Assembly: GCA_019113295.1 (NCBI GenBank)
Contig: DXHR01000003.1
Span: forward strand, 124,001-188,000
Direction: 5' to 3'
Origin: Candidatus Salinicoccus stercoripullorum
Lineage (GTDB): Bacteria > Bacillota > Bacilli > Staphylococcales > Salinicoccaceae
Length of the DNA: 64,000 nt
The position numbers and the translations under genes were made by a program. The notes under the pieces were generated by a model that saw nothing but the letters and a program-made list of their open reading frames with translations, searched no databases and was not told the origin of the DNA. Shown in pieces: positions 23,091-33,467 of the stretch (position 1 is its first letter; each line of letters begins with the position of its first letter).

Positions 23091-24788
23091 TTATTTCACT
23101 TCCATGCTGTCGACTTTTTTCTTCTCAGGGGTCACGAACACAGTCTGCTGGTCTGTATATGTGACAAACCCGGGTTTGGCTCCGCTGATTTTATGCACAT
23201 GCCTGATTTCTGTGAAATCGACGGGCACGGATTCGGATTCCTTCGCTTTTGAGAAGTAGGAGGCAAGCATGGCGGCTTCCAGTATATCCTGCTCTTCAAT
23301 CTGATCCGATGGATGGGTGATGACGACATGCGAACCGGGAATATCTTTTGTATGGAACCACAGATGGTTGTTCTGTGCCTTCCTTGATGTCAGATAATCG
23401 TTCTGCTTGTTGTTTTTGCCCACCAATACATCCAGACCGTTGGACGTCCGGAACTGATGCAGCTGTATCTGGCGGTTTTTCCTTTTCCTCCCGCCGTTTT
23501 TTCTGGCTTTGATGATGCCCTGTTCATACAGTTCTTCACGGATTTCCCCGACTTCCTCTTCTGTCGTAATCTCTTCCATCTGATGCAGCAGGTTCGAGAA
23601 GTATTCCATATCCATACGCGCCTGGTCAAGCTGTCTTGCCGCCTCGCTTTCCCGCTTCTTCAGCTTGTTGTACCTGCTGTAGTATTTCTGGGCATTGTCA
23701 CTCGGTGAAATATCCGGATCGAGCGGTATGGTGACTTCCCGCTCAGTATAATAGTCGAGTACCGTAACGGAGTCCTCATACGGTTTCACCTGATGCATAT
23801 AGGCAGTGAGCAGTTCCCCGTATTTCTGGCATACATCCTTCTCTGCCGCTTCCTCGAGGTCGCACTTCAGTTTTTCGATCTTCCGTTCCGTCCGTTCATA
23901 TTCCCGGCTGATGACATTGAGATAATCATTCGCCTTCTGTTTGATCAGTGCGGTCTGATAGCGGTTGTGATAGTAATGATCTGCAAGTTCGGAGAGCGTA
24001 TCAAAAGTTTCAGAGGGTTCCCCGAGATGCCGAAGGGGTGTATAATAGAATGTCTCGCTGCCGCCCCCGTCATAAAGAGAGGGACGGATTTCCTCCGCAT
24101 TGGCAAGCGTCTCCCTGACTGCCGGCACGATGTTCCTGATGTTGAAGTGTCCGGCGTTGTATTCGATTTCCCTGACGAATAAAGGACTGAAGCCTTCGAC
24201 GGCAGCAAGAATCTGTCTGTTGATCTTGCCGCTGTTGAAATCTATGCGTGAAGGCAGTTTTTCTATCTCCTCCGTCTGCGGGTTGAGCTTTTCTGCCGTC
24301 GGGGGCGCCTGGTAGGTGAATCCCGGCATGATTGTGCGGGCATTGTTGTTCGGTGTCAGATGCTTGATGCCTTCCAATATATTATATTGCTCATCGGTCA
24401 CGATGATGTTCGAGTGCCTGCCCATGATTTCGAGGATGAGTATGCGGCCGGCATCATCCCCGATTTCATTGCGGGTGTGGATATGGAACTCAACGCGGCG
24501 GTCGTTGCCAATCTGCCTGATCTCTTTGATGATGCCGCCTTCGATGTGTTTTCTCGCGACACGCAGGAACATTGGCGGGTCGAACGGAAATTCATATTTC
24601 TGTTTTGTCAGATGAAAACGTGCATACATCGGGTGCGCACTGATCAGGAGATGATGATTTTCCCGCTGCGAGCGTATTTTGAGCACAAGGGATGTATCAT
24701 CCATCTGCTGAATTTTGTTGATCTTGCCTTTTTCCAATATTGAAAGTTCGTCAGTGAGTGCATGAACGAAGTTGCCGTCAAATGCCAT
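23091..24788 (-). CDS. rqcH: Ribosome quality control factor RqcH (NFACT family; FbpA/YloA-like)
   Basis: 565 aa from ATG 24788, which has a consensus AGGAGG 8 bases upstream; the frame is open further to 24830 but has no such site. RqcH binds stalled 50S-peptidyl-tRNA and recruits tRNA-Ala to add C-terminal poly-alanine tails that mark nascent chains for degradation. NFACT-N domain with the Asp-Arg pair D96-R97 (D97/R98 in B. subtilis), a coiled-coil middle (about 270-420) and NFACT-R with NHLWFHTKDIPGSHVVI. Older annotations call the family fibronectin-binding protein. It lies upstream of gmk as in Bacillus. Confidence 0.93.
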   Translation of the reverse strand: MAFDGNFVHALTDELSILEKGKINKIQQMDDTSLVLKIRSQRENHHLLISAHPMYARFHLTKQKYEFPFDPPMFLRVARKHIEGGIIKEIRQIGNDRRVEFHIHTRNEIGDDAGRILILEIMGRHSNIIVTDEQYNILEGIKHLTPNNNARTIMPGFTYQAPPTAEKLNPQTEEIEKLPSRIDFNSGKINRQILAAVEGFSPLFVREIEYNAGHFNIRNIVPAVRETLANAEEIRPSLYDGGGSETFYYTPLRHLGEPSETFDTLSELADHYYHNRYQTALIKQKANDYLNVISREYERTERKIEKLKCDLEEAAEKDVCQKYGELLTAYMHQVKPYEDSVTVLDYYTEREVTIPLDPDISPSDNAQKYYSRYNKLKKRESEAARQLDQARMDMEYFSNLLHQMEEITTEEEVGEIREELYEQGIIKARKNGGRKRKNRQIQLHQFRTSNGLDVLVGKNNKQNDYLTSRKAQNNHLWFHTKDIPGSHVVITHPSDQIEEQDILEAAMLASYFSKAKESESVPVDFTEIRHVHKISGAKPGFVTYTDQQTVFVTPEKKKVDSMEVK

Positions 24789-24904
24789 TGGCTGTTCCTC
24801 CTGTATTATTGCTATTCTGTATTTTAACATGAAATGGGTGAGTTTGGTCTGTGCAGTGATTTTATGATGAATTTCAGATGAATATATGGTACATTAAGAG
24901 ATAA

Positions 24905-25548
<644 letters not shown>

Positions 25549-25549
<1 letters not shown>

Positions 25550-25743
25550 TGCTTTACCCACCGATCCATGAACTGAAAAAGAACGTCGATTCCAAATATC
25601 TCGTCGTGACAATGGCTGCCAAACGCGCACGCCACCTGCAGGATGAACCCGAAGACCTGATACTGGATGAGTATAAGACACTCAAGACTGTAAGCCGTGC
25701 ATTAGAGGAAATCGCAGAAAACAAAGTGACAGAACAAGGCTAG
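25549..25743 (+). CDS. rpoZ: RNA polymerase omega subunit
   Basis: 64 aa, the usual length. Omega helps fold and assemble the beta-prime subunit. MLYPPIHELKKNVDSKYLVV and the AAKRARHL helix are the conserved N-terminal parts. Translationally coupled to gmk (ATG/TAA overlap). A terminator starts at its stop codon. Confidence 0.95.
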
Positions 25744-25769
25744 CTGACAATTCATTGTCAGCTTTTTTT
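25743..25769 (+). terminator. Terminator after rpoZ
   Basis: Perfect 8-bp stem GCTGACAA/TTGTCAGC (25743-25750 and 25755-25762), TTCA loop and seven T residues. The stem begins at the last base of the rpoZ stop codon. It separates gmk-rpoZ from coaBC-priA, probably as a partial terminator because coaBC starts only 14 bp later. Confidence 0.85.
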
Positions 25770-25783
25770 AAAGAGGTGAGGAC

Positions 25784-26974
25784 ATGGCAAATATTGTAAT
25801 AGGTGTGACAGGCGGAATCGCCGCCTATAAAGCAATCGATCTTACGAGTAAACTGATACAGTCAGGACATGAAGTCCGTGTCGTGCTCACGGAAAATGCA
25901 CTAGAATTCGTGACGCCCCTTGCCTTTCAGGCAATCGGGCGCAATCATGTGTACACCAACACATTCAAAGAGGAGGATCCTTCCGTCATCTCGCATATAA
26001 AAATCGGAGAATGGGCGGATGTCATCGTTGTTGTCCCGGTCACTGCAAATACAATCGGCAAGCTGGCGAACGGGATTTATGACAATATGCTGCTCAATGT
26101 GCTTGCTGCGAACACGAAACCTGTCATCATGGCCCCTGCCATGAATGTGCATATGTACAACCAGCCGGCAGTCCGGCGCAATATAGAAGTGCTGATGCGG
26201 GAGGGCTATCATTTCATCGATGCAGAATCGGGCTTCCTTGCCTGCGGCTACAATGCAAAGGGCAGGATGGCCAACGTCCCTGAAATAAAAGGCTATATAG
26301 AGGATATGCTCAGTGTCGGAAAGACACTTGCGGACAAGAAAGTACTCATCACGGCAGGGCCGACGCAGGAGGCCATTGACCCGATCCGCTATCTCACCAA
26401 TCATTCCAGCGGCAAGATGGGGTATGCGATCGCTGAAGCGGCCTCTGCGCGCGGCGCGGATGTCATACTCATTTCAGGGCCGGTCAACCTCACCGCGCCG
26501 CCAGGTGTGACAGTGATCGATGTGGAGTCGACTGCGGAAATGTTCGAGGCGGTCAAAGACCATATGGATGCGGATCTTGGCATTTTCACCGCTGCGGTCA
26601 GCGATTTCACACCATGTGACGTACAGGATTCCAAAATGAAGAAATCAAAAGGTAACGATGAACTGTCCATTGAACTGAAAAAGACGCAGGACATTCTACA
26701 ATACGCTGGGGACCATAAAGGGGATATGTTCGTCGTGGGCTTCGCTGCGGAAACTGACAATGTGCGCAGTTATGCCGCAGCTAAGCTGGAAAAGAAAAAC
26801 GCAGACTGTATCGTCATGAATGATGTATCGGACAAAGAGATAGGGATGAACAGTGATGATAACGAGGTCATCATGCTGTTCAGCGACGGTTTTGAACAGC
26901 CTTATCCGAAGATGGACAAACAGACGCTCGGCGCCGAAATCATCGGGACGATCATCAAGAGGTGGCAGGATTGA
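25784..26974 (+). CDS. coaBC: Bifunctional phosphopantothenoylcysteine decarboxylase / phosphopantothenate-cysteine ligase
   Basis: 396 aa. Carries out two steps of coenzyme A synthesis. The N-terminal FMN-dependent CoaC half shows GVTGGIAAYKAID, and MAPAMNVHMY in the active-site region; the C-terminal CoaB half has GPTQEAIDPIRYLTNHSSGKM. AGAGGTGAGGA precedes ATG 25784. It overlaps priA by one base. Confidence 0.95.
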   Translation: MANIVIGVTGGIAAYKAIDLTSKLIQSGHEVRVVLTENALEFVTPLAFQAIGRNHVYTNTFKEEDPSVISHIKIGEWADVIVVVPVTANTIGKLANGIYDNMLLNVLAANTKPVIMAPAMNVHMYNQPAVRRNIEVLMREGYHFIDAESGFLACGYNAKGRMANVPEIKGYIEDMLSVGKTLADKKVLITAGPTQEAIDPIRYLTNHSSGKMGYAIAEAASARGADVILISGPVNLTAPPGVTVIDVESTAEMFEAVKDHMDADLGIFTAAVSDFTPCDVQDSKMKKSKGNDELSIELKKTQDILQYAGDHKGDMFVVGFAAETDNVRSYAAAKLEKKNADCIVMNDVSDKEIGMNSDDNEVIMLFSDGFEQPYPKMDKQTLGAEIIGTIIKRWQD

Positions 26975-29352
26975 TGTTTGCTTCAGTCATAGTTGATGTA
27001 CCGAGCAAAAGTGTCAACCAGGTCTTCGATTACAGGATACCGGAAGGCATGCAGGACATCGTCAAAGTGGGGCACAGAGTCCTCGTGCCGTTCGGCCGCC
27101 GGACGATACAGGGATATGTGATGAACATAAAAGATAGTGCGGATTTCGATCCATCCAAGATAAAGCCGATTACAAGGACGCTTGATATCGAGCCGGTACT
27201 AACCGAAGAGATGATCGTGATTGCGAAATATCTGGCGGAATATTACGTCGACCAGTATATCAGTGTCATAGAGACCATCCTCCCTGCCGCGCTGAAGGCG
27301 AATTACAAAAAGATCATACGTCTCACTGCTGATGACAGGGAAGCGGAACAGGCGCTCTCATCACTTGGTTTTTCCAATGAGGTGGAAACGGGCCGCCTCA
27401 CCGCGGAACAGCTGAGTGTCCTGCGTCCTCACCTGAAATCCGGCGCACTCGCTGAAGAGACGGTGATAAGCCAGCACACCCGCAAAAAGACGGCGCTTGG
27501 TGTTTATTCGCTGAAAGTGCCGGAACCGAACCTGGGACGGGCTAAAAAGCAGGTTGAACTGCTTGAGCGGATCGATATGTCATCCGGCCCCGTGCTGGTC
27601 AGAGAGCTCACCGAAGAAGGCTATTCGAACGCCATGGTGAACACGCTCTACAAAAAAGGGCTCATCGATAAAGTGGACGTCGAAGTTGAACGCGATCCCT
27701 ACTCCGGCCGGATCTTTGAGTATGACCGTCCGAAGGTGCTGAACGGGGAACAGCAGCATGCCTATGATGAAATCACAGCGTCCATGGAGGCGGGGGTTGC
27801 CGAAACCTTCCTGCTCCACGGCATTACAGGCAGCGGCAAGACGGAAGTCTACCTGCAGGTCATCCAAAAAGTACTGGAAGAGGGGCAGACGGCAATCATG
27901 CTCGTTCCTGAAATCGCACTGACACCGCAGATGGTGAACCGTTTCAAGATGCGTTTCGGCGATGATGTGGCGGTGCTCCACTCCGGTCTTTCCGCCGGTG
28001 AGAAATATGATGAATGGCGCAAGATCAAAGAAGGCCGGGCGAGGGTATCCGTCGGCGCACGGAGCAGTGTCTTCGCTCCGTTTGAGGATGTCGGCGCCAT
28101 CATCATCGATGAAGAGCACGAAACGACTTACAAACAGGGTGACCGGCCGATGTATCACGCGACGGAAGTTGCAAAGTTCAGAAGCCGGCGCCACAGGTGT
28201 CCGCTTATCCTCGGCACGGCGACACCGAGTCTGGAAACATATGCAAGAAGCGAAAAAGGGGTCTACAGACGACTTGAGCTGACCGAACGGGCGGGTACGA
28301 AGGTGCTGCCCGAAGTCCAGATCGTCGACATGTCGGAAGAGCACCGTACGGGAAACACTTCGATAATATCCACACATCTCCATGACGCGATACAGGACCG
28401 GATTGAAAAAGGCGAGCAGACGGTCCTTCTTTTGAACCGGAGGGGCTATTCGAATTTCCAGATATGCCAGAGCTGCGGTCATGTGCCAATGTGCCCGAAC
28501 TGTGATATATCACTCACATATCATAAGTCCAACAGTTCGCTTCTGTGCCATTACTGCGGCTATGAGTCAGCTGTCAGCAGACAGTGCGACAATTGTTCGG
28601 GCACTGATGTGACGTTCCGTGGAACGGGCACGGAGAAAGTGGAGGAGATACTGCGTGACATGTTCGGCACCGATGTCGTCAGGATGGACAATGACACCAC
28701 ACGCCGGAAAGGCATGCACGAGAAGCTGCTGACCCATTTTGAACAGGATGAGATACCGATCCTCCTCGGGACCCAGATGATCGCCAAAGGACTCGACTAT
28801 CCGAAAGTGACGCTTGTCGGTGTACTGAATGCGGATACGATGCTCAATCTTCCGGACTTCCGGGCGAATGAAAAGACGTTCCAGCTGCTGACCCAGGTAT
28901 CCGGGCGTGCGGGGCGGCATGAACTGAGCGGTGAGGTCATCTTCCAGACTTACAATCCGTCACACTATGCGATAGAGCTCGCCCGTCACAATGACTACCG
29001 CACCTTCTATGAAAAGGAAATGGCATTCCGGCGCATGGCGCGGTATTCGCCGTTCTACTTCCATGTACTGTTCACGATTTCCAGTGAAGATGTGAGGAAG
29101 TGCCTGGACGCCACAAGCCATATACACGAAACACTTGCCGGGGCGATGAGCGGGCAGTCAATCATCGTCGGCCCTTCCCCGAGCCCGATAGAACGCATAA
29201 ACCGCCAGCACCGTTTCCAGATACTGCTGAAGTACAAGCGGGAGCCGGCACTGCTTGACATCCTCACCGCACTGGATGAGGAATATCACGAAAAATACAA
29301 GAAGGAAGGCATCTCCCTGAAAATAGATGTCAATCCGCTTGTAATCATGTAG
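26974..29352 (+). CDS. priA: Primosomal protein N' (replication restart helicase PriA)
   Basis: 792 aa from ATG 26974, preceded by AAGAGGTGG; an in-frame GTG at 26962 is part of that ribosome site. PriA binds stalled forks and D-loops and helps reload the replicative helicase. An N-terminal DNA-binding domain (about 1-100) is followed by a superfamily 2 helicase core with GITGSGKTEVY (Walker A) and IIIDEEHE (Walker B), and a zinc region with cysteine pairs CQSCG, CPNC, CHYC and CDNC. The B. subtilis def gene that usually lies between priA and fmt is absent here. Confidence 0.95.
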   Translation: MFASVIVDVPSKSVNQVFDYRIPEGMQDIVKVGHRVLVPFGRRTIQGYVMNIKDSADFDPSKIKPITRTLDIEPVLTEEMIVIAKYLAEYYVDQYISVIETILPAALKANYKKIIRLTADDREAEQALSSLGFSNEVETGRLTAEQLSVLRPHLKSGALAEETVISQHTRKKTALGVYSLKVPEPNLGRAKKQVELLERIDMSSGPVLVRELTEEGYSNAMVNTLYKKGLIDKVDVEVERDPYSGRIFEYDRPKVLNGEQQHAYDEITASMEAGVAETFLLHGITGSGKTEVYLQVIQKVLEEGQTAIMLVPEIALTPQMVNRFKMRFGDDVAVLHSGLSAGEKYDEWRKIKEGRARVSVGARSSVFAPFEDVGAIIIDEEHETTYKQGDRPMYHATEVAKFRSRRHRCPLILGTATPSLETYARSEKGVYRRLELTERAGTKVLPEVQIVDMSEEHRTGNTSIISTHLHDAIQDRIEKGEQTVLLLNRRGYSNFQICQSCGHVPMCPNCDISLTYHKSNSSLLCHYCGYESAVSRQCDNCSGTDVTFRGTGTEKVEEILRDMFGTDVVRMDNDTTRRKGMHEKLLTHFEQDEIPILLGTQMIAKGLDYPKVTLVGVLNADTMLNLPDFRANEKTFQLLTQVSGRAGRHELSGEVIFQTYNPSHYAIELARHNDYRTFYEKEMAFRRMARYSPFYFHVLFTISSEDVRKCLDATSHIHETLAGAMSGQSIIVGPSPSPIERINRQHRFQILLKYKREPALLDILTALDEEYHEKYKKEGISLKIDVNPLVIM

Positions 29353-29364
29353 GAGGCACCATTT

Positions 29365-30309
29365 ATGAACGAAACCATCATTTTCATGGGTACACCCGAT
29401 TTTTCTGTGCCGGTGCTCAGGGCACTGCAAGAGAATCATGGGATCTCCATGGTCATCAGCCAGCCGGACAAGCCTGTGGGGCGAAAACGCGTGCTGACAC
29501 CGCCGCCCGTTGCAGCTGCAGCAGCAGAGATGGATATCCCCCTCTTCCAGCCTGAGCGGATCAGAGATTCAGGAGCCATTGAAAAAATCAGGGAGATGAA
29601 TCCCGATCTGATCATTACTGCAGCATATGGCCAGATTCTTCCAAAAGAGCTGCTGGACATACCGCGGCTTGGTGCTGTGAATGTCCATGCCTCACTGCTT
29701 CCGCGTCACAGGGGCGGCGCCCCCATCCATCGTGCGATACTGGAAGGGGACCGGGAGACCGGTGTGTCCATAATGTACATGGTTGAAGGACTGGACTCGG
29801 GTGACGTCATCAGCCAGAGTGCTGTACAGATCAGCGATGATGATAATACGGGCACACTCCATGACCGTCTGAGCAAAACCGGTGCAAAACTGCTTCTTGA
29901 GACACTGCCGTCCATATTGGACAAGACGAATGACCGGACGCCCCAGGACCCGGAGGAGGTGACCGTCAGCCCGAACATCTCAAAAGAAGATGAACGTCTT
30001 GACTGGACACGGGATGCGCGCGCCGTGTTCAACCATATACGCGGTCTGTCACCATGGCCGGGTGCATATACGATGCTTGACGACAAGCGTTTTAAAATCT
30101 ACAGCGCGAACAGGCCTGTGGACAGTATAGCCGGAACGCCCGGCACCATCACTGGCATCACAGAGCGGGGATTCACAGTTGTGTGCGGTGACGGACAGGC
30201 TGTGGAAGTGACCGAAGTTCAGCTTTCCGGCAAGAAGAAGGCGGAGGCCCACCATTTTGCAGCAGGCAGACAGAACCTGATCGGCACGATCTTGGGGCAG
30301 GTGGATTAG
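29365..30309 (+). CDS. fmt: Methionyl-tRNA formyltransferase
   Basis: 314 aa. Formylates initiator Met-tRNA. The catalytic loop SLLPRHRGGAPIHRAI and the preceding NVHAS give the Asn-His-Asp catalytic set together with the later GLDSGDVI. The C-terminal OB-like tRNA-binding domain is present. TAGGAGG precedes ATG 29365, and its TAG directly abuts rsmB. Confidence 0.96.
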   Translation: MNETIIFMGTPDFSVPVLRALQENHGISMVISQPDKPVGRKRVLTPPPVAAAAAEMDIPLFQPERIRDSGAIEKIREMNPDLIITAAYGQILPKELLDIPRLGAVNVHASLLPRHRGGAPIHRAILEGDRETGVSIMYMVEGLDSGDVISQSAVQISDDDNTGTLHDRLSKTGAKLLLETLPSILDKTNDRTPQDPEEVTVSPNISKEDERLDWTRDARAVFNHIRGLSPWPGAYTMLDDKRFKIYSANRPVDSIAGTPGTITGITERGFTVVCGDGQAVEVTEVQLSGKKKAEAHHFAAGRQNLIGTILGQVD

Positions 30310-31611
30310 ATGAATGTAAGGGAACTTGCACTGGAAGCATATACACGTATTACAGAAGAGGGCGGCTACAGCAACATTGTCCTCAATGACATCATCGGAG
30401 AGAATTCACCGGCCCCCTCAGACAGGGGATTATTGACCGAGATCGTCTATGGTACAATTTCAAAGCGTCTTACAATCGAGTTCTATATAAAACCATACAT
30501 CAAAAAGAAAATCAGGAGCTGGCAGAAAAGTCTTCTGTACCTTTCCGTCTACCAGATTGTATGGCTGGAACGCGTACCGAACTATGCTGTGATCAATGAG
30601 GCGGTGGATATCGCCAAATCGATCGGCGGGCCGGGTCATGCCAATGTCATAAACGGCATACTCAGGAACTTCGAACGGAATCCGCTCCGTGACATCAGCA
30701 GCGTGAAAAAAGATATTTCACGGCTGTCGATAGAAACGAGCATCCCGCAGTGGATATTGAAGCAGTGGGAGACGCATCACGGACTGGAGGGAGCGGCTGA
30801 AATCGCCCGTGCCCTCGACACCCATCCTGGAATGTACATCCGCACGAATACTTCACGCATATCCCGGCCTGAACTCCTTGAAAAATTACAGCTTGACGGT
30901 CATGATGTGGAGGAGAGCGGACTGCATGCCGATGCGATCAGAGTGCGCGGCGGCGATATACTGCACTCACCTCTGTACAGTGAAGGCTATTTCAGCATCC
31001 AGGATCTGAGCTCGATGCTTGTGAACACCGCCCTTGAACCGGAACCGGACGACACGGTGCTCGACGCATGCAGCGCGCCGGGGGGCAAAGGGTTGCATGC
31101 GCTTGAAAAGATGCCTGACGGACATATTGATATGTCGGATATACACGAGCATAAAGTGCCGCTGATCAAAGCCCAGGCAAAACGGCTCGGCCTTACAAAT
31201 TTCAGTGCATTCCGGGGCGATGCTGCATCTCACGACTATCCGGGGATGTACGACCGTATTATAGTTGATGCACCATGCTCGGGACTCGGCGTGATCAGAA
31301 GGAAGCCCGAAATCAGATATGAACGCACAGAACAGGATATAGAGCCGCTTGTAGAACTGCAGCTGGATATACTGAATCACGTTAAAAATTATTTAAAGCC
31401 TGGCGGGATACTCGTCTATTCCACATGCACCATCCATCAGATGGAAAATGAGAATGTGGCCTTCACTTTCAAAAAGCAGAATGAAGATATGGAATTCGAT
31501 CCATTCACCATCGATGCCCTCGGCTTTGAAGGGCCATTCAGACAAATTCTGCCGCAGGAAGCGGGCACCGATGGATTCTTCATCGCCAGGTTCAGGAAGA
31601 AGGAAGAGTAA
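30310..31611 (+). CDS. rsmB: 16S rRNA m5C967 methyltransferase RsmB
   Basis: 433 aa. An N-terminal NusB-like RNA-binding domain (about 1-130) is fused to a Rossmann methyltransferase with SAM motif [18 protein letters not shown] and YSTCTI, the two cysteines being the catalytic and release residues of m5C RNA methyltransferases. It begins on the base following the fmt stop. rlmN starts two bases after its stop. Confidence 0.95.
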   Translation: MNVRELALEAYTRITEEGGYSNIVLNDIIGENSPAPSDRGLLTEIVYGTISKRLTIEFYIKPYIKKKIRSWQKSLLYLSVYQIVWLERVPNYAVINEAVDIAKSIGGPGHANVINGILRNFERNPLRDISSVKKDISRLSIETSIPQWILKQWETHHGLEGAAEIARALDTHPGMYIRTNTSRISRPELLEKLQLDGHDVEESGLHADAIRVRGGDILHSPLYSEGYFSIQDLSSMLVNTALEPEPDDTVLDACSAPGGKGLHALEKMPDGHIDMSDIHEHKVPLIKAQAKRLGLTNFSAFRGDAASHDYPGMYDRIIVDAPCSGLGVIRRKPEIRYERTEQDIEPLVELQLDILNHVKNYLKPGGILVYSTCTIHQMENENVAFTFKKQNEDMEFDPFTIDALGFEGPFRQILPQEAGTDGFFIARFRKKEE

Positions 31612-31613
31612 TC

Positions 31614-32717
31614 ATGATAGAAAGACCACCTAAAAAAGAGATCAGGGACTACAAACTGCCGGAGTTTGACCAGCCGTCGATCTATTCGCTGTCAAAGGAT
31701 GAACTGAAAGAGCAGGCGGTGGAATGGGGAGAAGCGGACTACAGGGGAGAGCAGATATTCGAATGGCTCTACATCCACCGTGTGAACCATTTAGATGAAA
31801 TGCTGAACCTGCCGAAAACTCTCCGCGAAAAGCTTGCCGGGAACTACAACATGGACAGTCTGGAAACCGTGGTGCGGCAGGAAAGCAAAGACGGCACGGT
31901 GAAATTTTTATTCCGTTTAAGGGACGGCTATACGATCGAGACCGTCCTGATGCGTCATGACTACGGCAATTCGGTCTGTGTCACAACGCAGGTCGGCTGC
32001 CGCATCGGCTGCAGCTTCTGTGCTTCTACGCTGGGCGGATTGAAACGCAACCTTGAAGCGGGAGAAATCGTTTCCCAGGTGCTTCAGATCCAAAAAGCCC
32101 TGGATGAAACGGATGAGCGCGTGAGCAGCATCGTCATCATGGGCATCGGGGAGCCGTTTGAGAACTACAACCAGATGATGAAGTTCCTCCGGGTCGTCAA
32201 TCATGATGACGGTCTGAATATCGGTGCGCGCCATATTACCGTATCGACCAGCGGCATCGTACCCAGGATCTATGATTTTGCAGATGAGGATATCCAAATC
32301 AATTTCGCAGTGAGCCTGCATGCTGCAGATAATGAAATACGCAGCAGACTGATGCCGATCAACAGAGCGTACGATATCGACAAGCTGATGGATTCCCTGA
32401 AGTACTATCAACAGGTTACAAACCGCAGGATTACATTCGAGTACGGGTTGTTCGGCGGAGTGAATGACCAGCCTCATCATGCAAGGGAACTGAGCGAACT
32501 GATAAAGGATCTGAAATGCCATGTCAATCTGATTCCCGTGAACCATGTGCCGGAACGCAATTATGTCCGGACGAGTCGAGACGATATTTTTGAATTTCTT
32601 GAAACATTGAACGAATGCGGTGTCAATGCCACTCTCAGACGCGAACAGGGTACCGACATCGATGCAGCATGCGGACAGCTCAGAGCAAAGGAATCAAAAG
32701 AAGAGACGGAGGGATGA
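31614..32717 (+). CDS. rlmN: Dual-specificity 23S rRNA/tRNA adenine-C2 methyltransferase RlmN
   Basis: 367 aa radical SAM enzyme that methylates A2503 of 23S rRNA and A37 of some tRNAs. The 4Fe-4S motif C-x3-C-x2-C is CRIGCSFC (C129, C133, C136). The conserved C-terminal cysteine is in AACGQLR. The N-terminal helix-hairpin domain ([11 protein letters not shown]) is present. It forms a tight string with rsmB and prpC. Confidence 0.96.
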   Translation: MIERPPKKEIRDYKLPEFDQPSIYSLSKDELKEQAVEWGEADYRGEQIFEWLYIHRVNHLDEMLNLPKTLREKLAGNYNMDSLETVVRQESKDGTVKFLFRLRDGYTIETVLMRHDYGNSVCVTTQVGCRIGCSFCASTLGGLKRNLEAGEIVSQVLQIQKALDETDERVSSIVIMGIGEPFENYNQMMKFLRVVNHDDGLNIGARHITVSTSGIVPRIYDFADEDIQINFAVSLHAADNEIRSRLMPINRAYDIDKLMDSLKYYQQVTNRRITFEYGLFGGVNDQPHHARELSELIKDLKCHVNLIPVNHVPERNYVRTSRDDIFEFLETLNECGVNATLRREQGTDIDAACGQLRAKESKEETEG

Positions 32718-32720
32718 TCC

Positions 32721-33467
32721 TTGAGAGTAGTTGAAAAGAGCATTTGCGGAAACTTCAGAAGTACAAACGAAGATGTGACCGGGATTTTCCATAATGGTAC
32801 CGGACAGCTCCTGATCATGGTTTCTGACGGCATGGGCGGCCACCAGTATGGTGACGTGGCCAGTAAATTCGTGCTGGATGAAATTGGTGGAGCATGGAGA
32901 GCGGAAAACCTCCTCGATGTGGAGACCGGTGAACAGTACCTGCGCAATCTGGTGATGAAAGTGAACCGCAGCCTGTTCGACTACCAGGAGGAGAACCCGC
33001 AGTACCGGGGGATGGGCACGACACTCGTCCTGGCTGCTTTCATAGACGAGACGATCATCGTGCTGAACGTCGGTGATTCAAGGGCATATGTCATGAATCC
33101 GAGGTCCATAGAGCAGGTGACGAAGGACCATTCGTTCGTCAACCTGCTGGTGGATGCAGGCGAAATCACAGCCGAAGAAGCCGAAAGGCATCCGAAGAAA
33201 AATATCATCACCAAAGCGATGGGAACAGACCGTCTCATACAGGCGGATGTCTTCAGATTGAGGAACAGGCAGTATGACTATCTGATTGTCGCATCCGACG
33301 GGCTGACGGATGAAATGGCTACGGATGAAATACACACCCTGACATATGCACCCGGGAAAGATCTGTCCGGCAGGGCTGAAGATATGATCCGCCGGGCGGA
33401 GAAAAATGGCTCCACTGATAATATCAGCCTCGTTCTGGCCGATCTGAAGGCGAGTGAATCAGAGTGA
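32721..33467 (+). CDS. prpC: PP2C-type Ser/Thr protein phosphatase (PrpC/Stp)
   Basis: 248 aa from a TTG start at 32721, with GGAGGG 7 bases upstream. It reverses phosphorylation by the adjacent PrkC. PPM-family metal motifs are present: RSTNEDV, SDGMGGH (metal-binding Asp and Gly), GMGTTLV, DSRAY and SDGLTD, then TDNISLV. It overlaps prkC by four bases, so phosphatase and kinase are translationally coupled. Confidence 0.95.
   Translation: MRVVEKSICGNFRSTNEDVTGIFHNGTGQLLIMVSDGMGGHQYGDVASKFVLDEIGGAWRAENLLDVETGEQYLRNLVMKVNRSLFDYQEENPQYRGMGTTLVLAAFIDETIIVLNVGDSRAYVMNPRSIEQVTKDHSFVNLLVDAGEITAEEAERHPKKNIITKAMGTDRLIQADVFRLRNRQYDYLIVASDGLTDEMATDEIHTLTYAPGKDLSGRAEDMIRRAEKNGSTDNISLVLADLKASESE

Noticed and set aside
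23091..24788. Possible fibronectin-binding adhesin
   Set aside because: The FbpA-type name is historical; the protein has no signal peptide or anchor and has NFACT-N and NFACT-R domains, so RqcH is the better call.
27580..28482. 300-codon open frame on the minus strand inside priA
   Set aside because: Antisense shadow of the helicase core; priA motifs in the other frame are complete.
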